NCBI GenBank assembly: GCA_009760855.2
Contig: WPIO01000014.1
Location: 4,485,001-4,549,000 of the forward strand
DNA: 64,000 nt
Direction of reading: 5' to 3'
Source: Cristatella mucedo
Taxonomy: Eukaryota; Bryozoa; Phylactolaemata; Cristatellidae
The translations under genes were made by a program, and so were the position numbers. Under the pieces are notes generated by a model. The model was not told where the DNA came from. It saw only the letters and a list, made by a program, of their open reading frames with translations, and made no database searches. Below, piece by piece: positions 35,606-46,269 of this stretch. Position 1 is the first letter of the stretch; the number at the start of each line of letters is the position of its first letter.

Positions 35606-36434
35606 TAATGGCTGCATCGAATTGAAAAATGCCTGCTTGCAACCTGAATGGCAGGCGGCAGACATAATGGAGGCCTGGATTTTCGACCTGTAGGCAGCTA
35701 TTTACAAATAGGCAATGCATGGCTACTGAATACCTTAACCGATGCAGTGAAACAAGATCTGTGTCAGTACGTTGGTCTCCAGTAAGTGATGCATAATGGT
35801 TTCAATCTTGTCCCAATACCACAAATTCCTCTTTCCCCTGGCATGTTTACGCTGTAGCGATGAGAGTTGTCAGCTCAGCAATTGCGCATCAGGAGAATCT
35901 TGTCGCTTGCAAGATGTTGCTAGCTGATTTTCTGCCGTTGCTGGGACAGCCACGTGTGAGAACCCGGGCTGTTAGCATGCCACACTCCTCGCTCGGAGTA
36001 CTCGAACTGTAAGTTCCATTTCGATATTCCAGTAAGATTTGTGAAGCATACTGAAAGAAGCTTATCGTGACCTGCTGAACTATAACAATCTTCTCTGAGC
36101 AAAACCTCAGTTCGGATTTTATCAGAAACTAAGAAACAACCTATTTTTGGTGCCATAAAGGACAACCTCGATCTATGTTTGAATTCGGTTTTGATCATTC
36201 CTACACATGCATTCGCATTTGAGGTCCGGTACTGAAGGCTCCTTGCATTGTATTCTAAAAAACTATGGGGTGGGTAGAGCCACGAGAAAATCATTCATTG
36301 TTCATGGACGCATGCCAAAAGCCTGCTCAGAGACACAAAGTAACTTCACCGTTCATAAAATATTTACAAACATGAAACATTAAAGGTGGTTGCACGAAAT
36401 ATCTGGAAGAAAGATTCGATGAGGAATTGCATAC

Positions 36435-36786
36435 CTCCAATTTCATTTCATTTGGGGCCTTGGTAAGATCCTCTTCACTGTCTGTGTCATCAGCATTGCT
36501 GTTGTCACTAGTGGCCGAGTCAGTGTCTCCACCACCTCGGTGAGAACCTGTGCTGTAAAAGAAGCCACCACTTTCTTCAATGACTTGAACTTGGTAGAGC
36601 ACCACTTTAAAATGTTCAGGCAGTTTATAGATGGGTTCTCGGTTCCTGATCTTATCAACATACCCGTGTTTATCACTACCTTGGGTTCGAGTTGCAGCTG
36701 TAGCCCTGAAGGACGAGTCTACGGCAATTGAGCACATTATTTCAGCCGACGTTGGATCTGTTAGAGATAGCCTGGCCATAGCAGTC
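36435..36786 (-). CDS. ERICH2: ERICH2-like gene: 117-codon central exon
   Basis: Acceptor 'catattgttctag', donor gtatgc. It encodes TAMARLSLTDPTSAEIMCSI and onward to a hydrophilic part with KLPEHFKVVLYQVQVIEESG, then a Ser/Asp-rich stretch (DTDSATSDNSNADDTDSEED) and LTKAPNEMKLE. It ends in phase 0. 'KAPNEMKLE-FLDCIM' across the next junction fits the segment that precedes the YEP hairpin in ERICH2 as I remember it. The first 70 residues resemble no family I know. Confidence 0.75.
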
Positions 36787-36859
36787 CTAGAACAATATGA
36801 TAAGCATTCACTCTTAAATAAAGATGCACACAGCTATAAGCAGAATACAACTACATCAC

Positions 36860-37063
36860 GAGGGTAAGCATTGACAAATGATACTTTTGAATAATTCTGG
36901 TCCATGGATCACAGCGATGTCGTTATTGTCCTGTTTCCTATAAACTATCACGACCACTTTCTTTTTTAAGGAACTTGTCTCAGCAACAAAAACACATGTG
37001 TCCTCATTCCTATTTTCAAGTCCTGGCAATAATCTCACACAAGTGTAATTTTCACTTCCAAAG
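36860..37063 (-). CDS. ERICH2: ERICH2-like gene: unrecognised N-terminal domain exon
   Basis: A 204-nt exon after acceptor 'tttacatcctgatag'. The donor gtgatg is weak but keeps phase (TC|G gives Ser), and the intron to the next exon is only 73 bp. It encodes FGSENYTCVRLLPGLENRNE, then DTCVFVAETSSLKKKVVVIV and a Tyr-Arg-Lys segment, IAVIHGPELFKSIICQCLP. The beta-strand/helix pattern (VFVAE, VVVIVY, ELFKSIICQC) suggests a folded domain. I cannot name it. Its presence in an ERICH2-like protein is unexpected to me. Confidence 0.7.
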
Positions 37064-37199
37064 CTATCAGGATGTAAACAATAGATGATACACCCATCGG
37101 TTTGCCAACTCCACTATGGGGAACAATGCAGCTGGCATAGAATGTTCAAGTATGCGTGGCAATTGCACGCAAAGGCGATCATCGGGAGGATATCAAGCA

Positions 37200-37580
37200 A
37201 GCACGATGTAGCAAGCTCTGTAGCTCGACCTGCGTTCTCTTGCTCTGGCCTACTTGTCCAAAACACTGCTCAATCAGCCTTCACAAACTAAAACCCACTC
37301 TTCTGATGCAAGTCGTTGAGCTGTGAATCTTAATACCCCTTCAAACACTTTGGAGATGGTGCCTTAAGTTCTTATGCTCCCAAATCGTGGAGCTCACTCC
37401 CGACTGACATGTGAAACATCACTGCATTTGCTTCAAGCATGTGAAATGTCTTTGGAGTGCTTATGCATGCTGACACTGTGAATGTTACCACAAACCGATT
37501 GACATGCTTCTTTCCAGCACATGCAAAGTGCCTAAAAAGAGATTTAGTCCTCTCAGGATGCTTTATACGTGTTTTTTAGT
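37200..37580 (+). mobile_element. LINE-A 3' fragment
   Basis: 'cttgctctggcctacttgtc' (coding end), 'cacatgcaaagtgcctaaaa', 'agagatttagtcctctcagg' and 'atgctttatacgtg': a sense LINE-A terminus with decayed coding remains. Confidence 0.7.
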
Positions 37581-37967
37581 GTCACACTATTTTTAGGATT
37601 GACTTCAATATCACAGTATATGTGAAGAAGTATGTAAAACAAATACCCATAAATGCCAATGCTGAAAGCCGGCTGCGCTTCTACCGATTCCGTGATGTTG
37701 TCTTGATGAAACAGCACTCAAAGACTACACGATGCCCTGTTTTTTCCTGGTGTGCTTGCACTCCCATTGCTTCCTTGTGTACCCCAGTTTCCTGGACTGA
37801 CAGTTCCCACCTGCACTATTTTTTCTCTCACACACCTTTTCTCTCTCTAACTAATCATCTTCCCATCTTTTTCCTCATTACTATGTCACTCTCCATTTGC
37901 TTAGAAGCTTTAATGTTATCTATTACTGAAGTGCCACTGCCTACATGTGTGTTGGCTTACTTGTATT

Positions 37968-38030
37968 ATATGTATATATATATTTATTTATTTATATATT
38001 TATATATATATATATATAATTAATTAATTA
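37968..38030. repeat. (TA)n/(TTTA)n microsatellite
   Basis: TA and TTTA units followed by (TTAA)n, next to the 3' end of a reversed S1 SINE. Confidence 0.85.
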
Positions 38031-38192
38031 AACAGCTTACAGCTTATTTATACATAAGCAGAAGAGCCTTAACTGCTATCACCGCCGCAAGCAGTGGGCA
38101 ATAAAGGATCGCCCACTGCAGGAGTCAAACTCACGACATGAGTCGTGAAGAGTGAAGACCTTACCCCTGGACTAAGACCCAGGGGGAAAAGG
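38030..38192 (-). mobile_element. S1 SINE
   Basis: 'ttatttatacataagcagaa' (near reversed end), 'caggagtcaaactcacgaca' (reversed B box) and 'acccctggactaagacccag' (reversed A box). Confidence 0.8.
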
Positions 38193-38212
38193 CTCTACTA
38201 GAGCGTAAATAA

Positions 38213-38345
38213 ATAATTCATTTGTATAGCGCCCCAAGAGAACTTAATCTCTATTCAGGCGCTTCACATATGCCTCAGAGCTCGAGCCCACGACCTCAGC
38301 CAGGCCTTGGTCGGGGCGAGCACATTAACCACTGGACCAAACCAG
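38213..38345 (-). mobile_element. S2 SINE
   Basis: 'ttcatttgtatagcgcccca', 'agagaacttaatctctattc', 'gctcgagcccacgacctcag', 'cattaaccactggaccaaac'. A near full-length reversed S2 lying only about 20 bp from the preceding S1. Confidence 0.85.
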
Positions 38346-38589
38346 AGCGTAGCCAATAGCTCGAGCTTAGGAAAGTGATCGGGCAAATGTACGATATACG
38401 AATAGCGAAATATACATGCCAAGTCACATAATAAATGTCGTGCGACTGTGGAAACATGCAAATGCAACCGCATAGCATTTTTTTAAATGACAACTGTATC
38501 TGCAAAGCAAAATGGTAACCTTAAACCTGGAAAATAAAAAGCAGTTTCCGAAGCACCACTGCATAAAATCTTGGTTGCCAAATACTCAC

Positions 38590-38691
38590 AAGTCCTCGCC
38601 TTCACTCTGGTCCTCTTTCCTCTTCACTGCCACGAGATTTACGGTTTTCTTCGGTGTACCGGGCGCTGAGAGCCTGCCACTGCTGCTTTCT
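38590..38691 (-). CDS. ERICH2: ERICH2-like gene: 33-codon exon
   Basis: Acceptor 'tatcctcgtttctag', donor gtgagt. It completes a Gln codon with the exon at 40141, then encodes ESSSGRLSAPGTPKKTVNLV and AVKRKEDQSEGED, leaving two bases for a Phe codon. It is hydrophilic and probably disordered, with an APGTPKK cluster. Both phases match neighbours. Confidence 0.75.
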
Positions 38692-38884
38692 CTAGAAACG
38701 AGGATATATCCTTGAAAGGTTTCATGCCCAGTTATTTAGGCTGCTTTTTTCATATTTATGCATCGTAGAGCTAACTCGTTTAGCTGAATCGTTCGTAATT
38801 TTCTGAAAAGTAATTTTTGCCTAAAACCCAGCTGAGTAAGCATTGACCAACGTTATAAAGTGATTATACGTACCAACATGTGTA

Positions 38885-40075
38885 AGTATATCCATCTCTA
38901 ACTCAACACAGCTACGTTGAGTAAATCAATGTTTCCCTAGATTTTTTTTTTACATCGAACTCAAAGCTCAAGCAGCTTCAGTGTTCACGCGGTAGCAAAC
39001 ATACTCTATCTCAAACAACAAGGAACAAGCGAGAAGCGAAGTTGAGTAAAGAGGGCAGTCGAGGAAGTGAGTAGCAGCTCAGGACGGCTTGAAAGTATGT
39101 GCTTCAGTCGGCAGCATTTGAGATGATTTCGCTGTATAAGAATTGTGGAAGTAGCTCCACAGCCTAGGACCTGCAGACCAAAAGCTTCTGTCCCCAACGA
39201 TCATTAAGCGTAGGATCGAACAGCTGTTCATAGAGGACCTGTGGGTCGAGGAGGCTGAAACTAGAGCAGTAGCTTAGCTAGGTATAAAAAAAGAACAAGC
39301 CATGCGGGCATTGTAGGTCAGATAAAGATTTTGCTCTGTATCTGTTGATCAACCGGGAACCATTACAGCCAGAGCAGAATTTCGTAGGTTTTCCAACCAA
39401 ACTTGCAGCCCTATATATCAATCGGCTGTAAAGACTTTAAAAGTTTTTGGTAGCCCAGGCAAAGTTGAATGACTGCAGTCCAATTGAGACAAAACCAGAA
39501 AACTAGTAAGATATTTAGCCACCTGCTGCATTACGAGGTCTGTAATCTTGGACAGTGATAGAAAATGATGACTAGCTGTGGAAGTGGTCTTTTCAATGAA
39601 AATTTTACATGTTAAGCAGTTGTCAAAAAAGGACATTTAATAGTTACAACCACTTAAAGACAGCTGCACTACCGCATAGCCAATTAAAAGTGTGAAGTCT
39701 CTTAGCATAGCATTACGGTTGGGGCTTCATGTGAGTAGGCTTTGGCTTTTATCGGCATTTAGCTCAATGAAATTGGCCATCATCCAGGATCGAATGTCTG
39801 CAAGGAAGGCATTCAGTTTATCAGCTGCTGAAGCTGATTCCGGTGATGTAAATGACAAATATAGCTGAATAACGTCATGATAAAAGTGATAGCTGATGCA
39901 CCTTGTCACTTTTCTGAGAGGCTCCTTCTAAACCGAGAACAGCAAAGGGCCGAGAAAGGACACTTGTGGAACTCCTCAGGTGACTGGTGTGCAGGAGGCG
40001 GGACCACCAGACGACGAAGAGTGGATGCGATCGAACCAGTCCCTGCACATCACAGATTGACAGCTTATAGGTTCT
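38885..40075 (-). mobile_element. LINE-B copy, 5'-truncated
   Basis: It starts with the reversed LINE-B terminus ('ctctaactcaacacagctac'). On the minus strand are RT blocks: a GVPQVSFLGPLLFSV-like motif near 39960, then 'HDVIQLYLSFTSPESASAAD', 'LNAFLADIRSWMMANFIELN' near 39800, and a degraded C-terminus. It is interrupted by stops. Its 5' edge is about 65 bp from the ERICH2-like exon at 40141. Confidence 0.8.
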
Positions 40076-40140
40076 CTAAAAATATGGCAGGCACAACATG
40101 ACCATGGTATGCAAATATGGTTAGCCACATCATAACTTAC

Positions 40141-40180
40141 TGGGCTGCCAACTGACTGCTTCCGGATGAAGATGAGTCAC
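40141..40180 (-). CDS. ERICH2: ERICH2-like gene: 40-nt Ser-rich exon (first one found)
   Basis: Acceptor 'attctttattttcag', donor gtaagt. It encodes DSSSSGSSQLAA with two bases at each end, the last pair completing Gln with the next exon. An earlier exon ending in phase 1 must exist but was not identified. From here to 25378 the joined exons give 361 residues plus stop without a frame break, which is unlikely to happen by chance over seven exons. Confidence 0.65.
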
Positions 40181-40274
40181 CTGAAAATAAAGAATAAAAT
40201 CCAATGAATCATTTTACAGCAATTTGTTTAGTACTTCAGGTTGTCTTTGTAATGGGTGCACCACTCAACACTAA

Positions 40275-40800
40275 TATTAACAAGAATGTGCATGGTGCTG
40301 TAAGAGAACTAAATCTCTTTCACATTTGCTCTTTGTCACCTGAAAAGTGATAAGGCACACAATTTCAGTATACATAAACACACAGAGGAAATTTCACGAG
40401 GAAAGAGAAAATTATATGAGAAATCGGTGAGTTTCAGCTTCTTTTTAAATGTCTTCAGTCAGGGAATGTCATGGGGTCAGTCGTTAGTTAGTTCCTTGCT
40501 TCGGAAGCATACGAACTGAAAGGACTATTGTTCAGAGGCACAGCTACGTATATGACTTGAGAATGAAGAGCAACTCGTACGATGGGAAGCCTGATAAGAA
40601 AGCATGTCCGACCAGATTCATATTTCAGACCGAAGTAAGAGAATGCAGGGGCCTAAAGGTTATTGACAGAACCTTAAAGTCAATTTGTTGCTTGAATGGA
40701 GCCTAAGCTGGTCAGTGAGATGTGATGTAATGTTCGGTTTTTGACAATACAGACGTAACATTGCATACCCGTTGCACTGCCGAAGTTAATCACTTCCAGA
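40275..40800 (-). mobile_element. Decayed LINE-A copy
   Basis: 'gtgctgtaagagaactaaat' (reversed tail), 'gtgagtttcagcttcttttt', 'agtcagggaatgtcatgggg' and further blocks in the same order as 9418-9845, strongly diverged. Confidence 0.65.
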
Positions 40801-43100
40801 GTACCACTGCCGGGCTAAAACGAAAAAGAAAATTGGGAAAATGACAGACAATCTGTAGCTGTAATATGCCAGTTATCTCAATAACCTGTCATCCATAGTC
40901 CAAATTGCAAGACGAAACAAAGTTTACCTTTCCGATCTGTTACATAAATTATATGCAAAATGAGAGCACATCTGTATTAATTTTCAGCCTTCTAAGCCAC
41001 AAAACCTCGTAGTCAATGCTAGATGCATTATATCACTTAAGATAAATCCTTTCAACAATAGTTAAAAAGCAAGCTGGGCCATTGCACTACTTTACTACAG
41101 ATCCACTCTACCATCATAGGAACAGTGGCATCACTGCACCCTTGTCAGCATCTGCTCACACACTGCAGTAGTTGGCTGTAGTGTGCGAGTGCCTATTACC
41201 ATGAAGCTAGTGCCATGAGCTCCGACTTTAGTTGGGCTTCACACAGGAATCGATACGTGATTGTTAAGGTACTGAACTTGCTGTGAGCACACGGTCAGCG
41301 CTAAGCAAAGCAAAAGTAGAGATCGGATTATTAGACAGCCACATTATTTTTATAGCTGCAGGCTAAGTGGCTTCGTTACTGCTGTGGGCACTTAAAAAAA
41401 TTGTCTGTTGCAGGATTCAAACCCAAAACTATGCAGTGCGAGCACCTTACCCCAGTGTGAGCACACTACCATGGTCAAAAGCTGCATTTACAAAAGCTAC
41501 ACCATCCGGCTTTTGTATGATCATTTCGTCTGATGTTCATGATGCTCTTAGATGGCATTGGCCAAATTCCTTTAGCAATCTTTCTAGTCGGCAAGATGGT
41601 TCCAAAAAAGTTGGATCCTGTAAATGCAGCTTTAGACCCAGGCACACCAAATACATCGACAGCCTAGCAGGCTATAGATACTCTGAAAACCTGTCTTGGG
41701 CTTTAAAGGCTTTGAAGCCTAACAAATGATGCAAGTTCAACTATTCAAGTGAAATCAAAAAATCATTTTCTGCTTTAGAGAGGCCTCGCTAGCAGCAAAA
41801 TGCAGTCCAGATATGGCTGAAATGAAGCAAAAGTTCTGTTGCTCCAGGTTCTGGTGGCTTGATACATCGATTTGCAGTATAAGCTAGCCTAACAGTCTAG
41901 CAGTTCCATTGATACTTCCTTTGCCAGCAAACTAGGGGGACAGCTTCAGACCCATTCTCTAAGTGCACAGCCAAAATGCAAATGCATGCCAGCTACTGCC
42001 AGTGTGCCAACCAACCCGTATAAAAGAAACGCAGCCATAGTAACTTGATTGGTCATAACTCTGACGAAAAAAGGTTTGCAAAGGCTCCTTGATGGGTCTT
42101 CCATCAATAAGCCCAGTATGGCGTTTTCCAGAGCTGGTTTGGTCCGGTGGTTAAGGTGCTTGCCCCGACCACGGTCTGGCTGACGTCGTGGGCTCGAGCC
42201 CCGAGGCATATGTGAAGTGCCTGAATTGAGATTAAGCTCTCTTGGGGCGCTATACAAATGAACAACATGTATTTATTGTGGTGATTTAACACTACCTTCC
42301 TCTGGCTTTTGAGTGGTGCTCCATTCACTACTACAGAGCAACAGCACTGTGATGCTACTTTGGAATTAATCTTGGCACACAATATACTCCTATTGCATAT
42401 TTTATTCCATACGATAAGTGTGCAGGCATGCCAAAATCAGATCTTTGTAGAAACTAGCCCATCAAATATACAACAGTCTCGTGCTGTGTTCGGCCAGGAT
42501 GGGAGTTAATTAAGCATTAAAGAAGAATGTTCAATCTGTACAGTTTCAGAACCACTGTATATTAATGCTTCTGCTACCAGCCTTACTAATACTGTTCACA
42601 ATCCAATCTGTAGCAATATAGCCCATCCATCTGCCCCGTACGAACTCCTTCGACAGGGTGATGCAGCCCATAAATCAGCTCGAACAGACAGCTTGGGCTT
42701 TTGACAGGATTCAAAGCACAGTACATGCAATCACCTAAAGCACTACTGAAGTGCATGTTGAATGCAGCACAAGCACTACAAACAGGGTAGCTGCCAAATT
42801 CTAGATTATCCAGGTTCAAACGTAGTGATTTACCATGTCTTTGTAGTGGGGGAATTATAAACCTAGATCGTAAGCAGGTGGCGACCACAGTCTCTCAGCC
42901 AGTTGCAAATACGTCAACTTTACTTTGCTCCTGCTTTTTGCTGCCGATCCTGGCACCTCTTCTTTTATGAGCACCTAGAATCTTGCCTGAGAATCACTGG
43001 TACTGCACTTAAGTCATATCTCAATAGGATTTCAGAGTGCTGATGTAAACATGCAATCATCACCAGGGGAGTCTTTAAAGTGTGGAGTAACCCATGAATC
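40800..43100. other. Upstream of ERICH2-like gene: no supported exon
   Basis: It should contain, or lie beside, the missing 5' exon(s) of the ERICH2-like gene. I see an S1 remnant (about 41335-41470), one S2 SINE and anonymous sequence. Confidence 0.45.
42125..42262 (+). mobile_element. S2 SINE, sense orientation, best reference copy
   Basis: Head 'tggtccggtggttaaggtgc' (A box like tRNA) and 'cgtgggctcgagccccgagg' (B box). Tail 'gaattgagattaagctctct', then 'tggggcgctatacaaatgaa'. The tail is recognisably the LINE-A terminus ('gagattgggttctctgaggg', 'tgctatatcaaatgcattat' at 26480-26525), indicating a SINE that borrows the LINE-A machinery. Confidence 0.85.
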
Positions 43101-43990
43101 TGTACTCAATGCATGACTTTTCACAATTAATGTGCCCCCCTTTTACCACCTGAATTGCCAAGCCAAATCTAAGCTTTCATTTGTATGCATATTACACACA
43201 GCTGTGCCTATGCTTCTATTCCTCCCTGCCATTCAACATGTCGAACTGTATTAACTCCCTTGCGTCAGTATTACTTACATTTGAAATTGGATGGCCGCAG
43301 ACAGTCTCAGATTGACAATAAAACCAAATTATTAGAATTTGGAAAACATGACATCTCGGAAATTGAACAGGCTCACCTTCAAAATAATCTGCTCTTCTAG
43401 ATGACTATCACATCCGCAATCAGGTCTGCTTACTAACAGTTATGTACCAGTTCAAAAATTTGGGCCGGCTTAGATAAATATACCACTACCAACTTCGTCC
43501 AACGTAGGTCTTGCTGCCTGTGTAATAACACACTTACACTAAGTGCAAAACTCGGCACCTAGGTTTGCCTATCGTGAACATGACTACTGCCTCATTACAC
43601 TGCTTTCCACCGGCCTGCTCTGGCTACCCATCAAGCAGAATATTGACTTCAGGGGTTTGCCAGTCACTTTTAGATCTCCCCACTCTCTAGCTCCAACTTA
43701 AGTCATTTAGGTGTGCTTCTTGCCAACCTCAAATCCTTACGAGACTATGCCTTCAGTTCACTAAAACTGACGTCATGCCACTCCCTTATTTAACAACATT
43801 TAAAAACAAGCTAAAATCCAACCTGTTCCTCCCACTTGCATGCTTACACGTGCTGACATTTAATTTAATCACTAACCCACTTTGACATACTTCCTTTCCA
43901 GTATTTTTAAAGTGCCTAAAATGTATTTAGTTCTTTCAAGGTGCAATAAAAATGCCTTATTATTAATACCATTATTATTAATCGATACTG
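43100..43990 (+). mobile_element. Decayed LINE-A copy
   Basis: It contains degraded thumb and C-terminal coding remains ('ctggctacccatcaagcaga' for LWLPIKQ, 'cttcaggggtttgccagtca'), then 'aaagtgcctaaaatgtattt' and (ATT)n at about 43960-43985. Many indels. Confidence 0.7.
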
Positions 43991-44899
43991 AGATCTAACT
44001 TTTGCTATGATGCCCATAATCGCTTCATTAATTAAAGCTGGCATGCATATGTTCAATTAATACTAAAAAAAATTCAATATTTTGATGTCAATGGCATCAG
44101 AGCGATGAAAGTATGAAAACTTATTTTGTTTTTTAATATTTATTATAACAACAATTCCAACAATAGCCTCACTCACCACTGCCCCAGTCTAGAGAGATAA
44201 CTTTGCTCAATGTAGTGGGAGCCACGTCAAATAAACTACCAATTGAAGATCATGGACAAAATACGATAAATAACGTTAAGGTATTGTATAAACGGTGCCT
44301 ATGATTTCGAGATATCGTTATTCATTTGATTTCAGTAAAATATAAACTTAATTTCTAGGCGATGAAGAATGCTACGTGACCCCTAGACCTACTGGTCAGT
44401 TTTGAAAATTGAACACCCTAAGCACTATGGAGGGATACGGAGGAAATTTTGTTTTTATTTAAAATAGGGAATGACCATGCACTCTTTAAAATAACAAGTA
44501 CCGGCATTCTTCCAAAATAATAACTGTGTATGATCTCTACAAAAGCAAGTCACCTTTAAAAGCCCAACTGATACGAGCCTGATTCTTTTGTCAAGTGAGT
44601 GCAAAAATGCCCGTTGCGCACTTAACACATTTTCAGACATCAGAAATAATTAAAATTTTGAGGTCTAAAGATGTTTATCATAACGAGAAAATACATTCTC
44701 CTACGATAGACCAATCTTGCAACCTCGGCCTTCGAGTTTCGGAATCGCAAACTGGCCTTCGGGTCTGCCAAACTGTAAACTCTCGATCAATGCTGGCTGT
44801 ACACAGTGCAACAATCTCCGAACACGCGAGGTCATTACCACGCGAGGTCATTACCGAAGGAACCTCATTGTCATCAACAAACGCCCTATGGTGGGGACA

Positions 44900-45080
44900 G
44901 GTTGGGTTTTAGCTTCTTTTTTAAATGTTGTTAAGTAAGGGGATGGCATGATGTCAATTTTTTAGTGAACTGGAGGCATGATCTCCAAAGCTACATGGAT
45001 GAAAAATTTCCAGGCGGAAGTGAAAGCACATGCATGATATTTCAGCAGCTTTCCTTAATCGAGTATGATGTTAGGCAACA
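44900..45080 (-). mobile_element. LINE-A fragment
   Basis: 'ttttagcttcttttttaaat', then 'gttgttaagtaaggggatgg', matching the reversed 3' part of other LINE-A copies (compare 9680-9710). Confidence 0.55.
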
Positions 45081-45120
45081 CTGCATACAGCCAAAGGCAT
45101 GGGGAGAGGGGGGCTAAAGT

Positions 45121-45160
45121 AGTCGGGGTGTGGCCGAGCGGCTACAGGCGTTCAACCCAC
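45121..45160 (+). mobile_element. tRNA-like 5' half (SINE head or tRNA pseudogene)
   Basis: 'gtcggggtgtggccgagcgg' followed by 'ctacaggcgttcaaccc' resembles the acceptor stem, D arm and A box of a class II tRNA (Leu/Ser type). No matching anticodon arm, B box or 3' acceptor stem follows, so it is not a working tRNA. Confidence 0.5.
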
Positions 45161-45189
45161 CACCCAGGGGCATATCAACTTTAGCCTCT

Positions 45190-45445
45190 CTCCCAACCCA
45201 TTAGCCTCCTCGGTTGGGCTATCCATCAAGCATCGTATCGACTTTAAAGTTTACTAGCTCCTTTTTAGGACCGTTTTTTCTCTTGCTCTAGCCTGCCTTC
45301 CGAACTTTAGCTCGTATACTCCCAAAGCCGGTAACTCACTCCCGAGTGAAGTTACAAATCTCCCTGACTTGATGACATTTAAAAGAAGCTAAAAATGCAG
45401 TGGTTCCTCACAGCATTTGCTGGGTCCCTGCGAATAGTTCTTTGC
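45190..45445 (+). mobile_element. LINE-A C-terminal fragment
   Basis: 'ctatccatcaagcatcgtat' and 'cccgagtgaagttacaaatc' recall the coding end of LINE-A. Decayed. Confidence 0.55.
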
Positions 45446-45959
45446 GTGCTTATGCGTGCTGACAATGACGTCGGTGGTGGCTAACGAGGCGGCTCATCGT
45501 AGGCCTGCTAGGCGGCTCATCGTAGGCACACAGGTTTTAAGGTAAGCCTGCAAAAGGGGCCTACAGGGCCTACAAATAGATGCTAGAACATTCGTGTAGC
45601 TCCCCGTCAGCGCTCTGGTTCCCTAGCGAGTCTCTCGGTGCTTTTTTCAGCCAAAGACTCTAGAATCTTCCGACGACCTTGCACCAACGCATTCTCACTG
45701 AGTTTCTCCAAAGGGAGGCCACACTTTTGTTGTAGATGGTGCCACATTGGCTGCTAGAGCGGCGTACCTTCAGCGCTCGCGATCACGATCGATGTCGATT
45801 TCACGAGGGAGGCAATCATTTTCTGGCGGAGTTGATCACATTTTTGGAATCGCTTCTGAATTAATTCCTTTCTGTTATATCCCAAGGATCCTGCTGAGCG
45901 GCAAGCTGCTTCAGGCTCTCAAAATTAGGGCACAACTTTTTTCTATTATTTTAATTATA

Positions 45960-46120
45960 ATAAAAGTAATAAATTGATGTAGCGCCCCAAGGGAACAAAC
46001 TCTCTGTCTGGACACTTGACATGCGCTGAAAAGAAAACGCATCGACTGCTTGGTCAAGCGTAAGGAGAGAGATATAGTTCTCTTAGGGAGCTACACAACA
46101 AACGACCTATTATTATAATT
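45960..46120. mobile_element. Two opposed LINE-A/S2 tail fragments
   Basis: A reversed tail ('gtagcgccccaagggaacaa') at 45975 is followed by a sense tail ('agttctcttagggagctaca') at 46075 with ATT-type repeats. Together they form an imperfect inverted pair. Confidence 0.6.
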
Positions 46121-46269
46121 ACAGGGACTATCACAGTTTCAGAACGCACAAGAAAAAACACACAAAAAGGAAAATTCACGCGGCGGAGCAACGACTACCA
46201 GGAGCATGTAGGTTTTTAGCTTCTTAGTAAATGTTGCTTAAAGGCGTGTCTAGCACTCCCAAAACCTTA

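Larger units (their letters stand above)
33598..36434 (-). other. Intron of ERICH2-like gene
   Basis: It holds a long GT tract, an S2 and an S1 SINE. 33600-34760 and 35610-36430 show no exon I can support. The 124-codon minus-strand frame at 35920-36294 has no family features. Confidence 0.5.

Noticed and set aside
44571-44640. Minus-strand ATG frame (MSENVLSAQRAFLHSLDKRI) before a gtgact donor, as first exon of the ERICH2-like gene
   Set aside because: The donor is weak and the phase left does not fit the exon at 40180.
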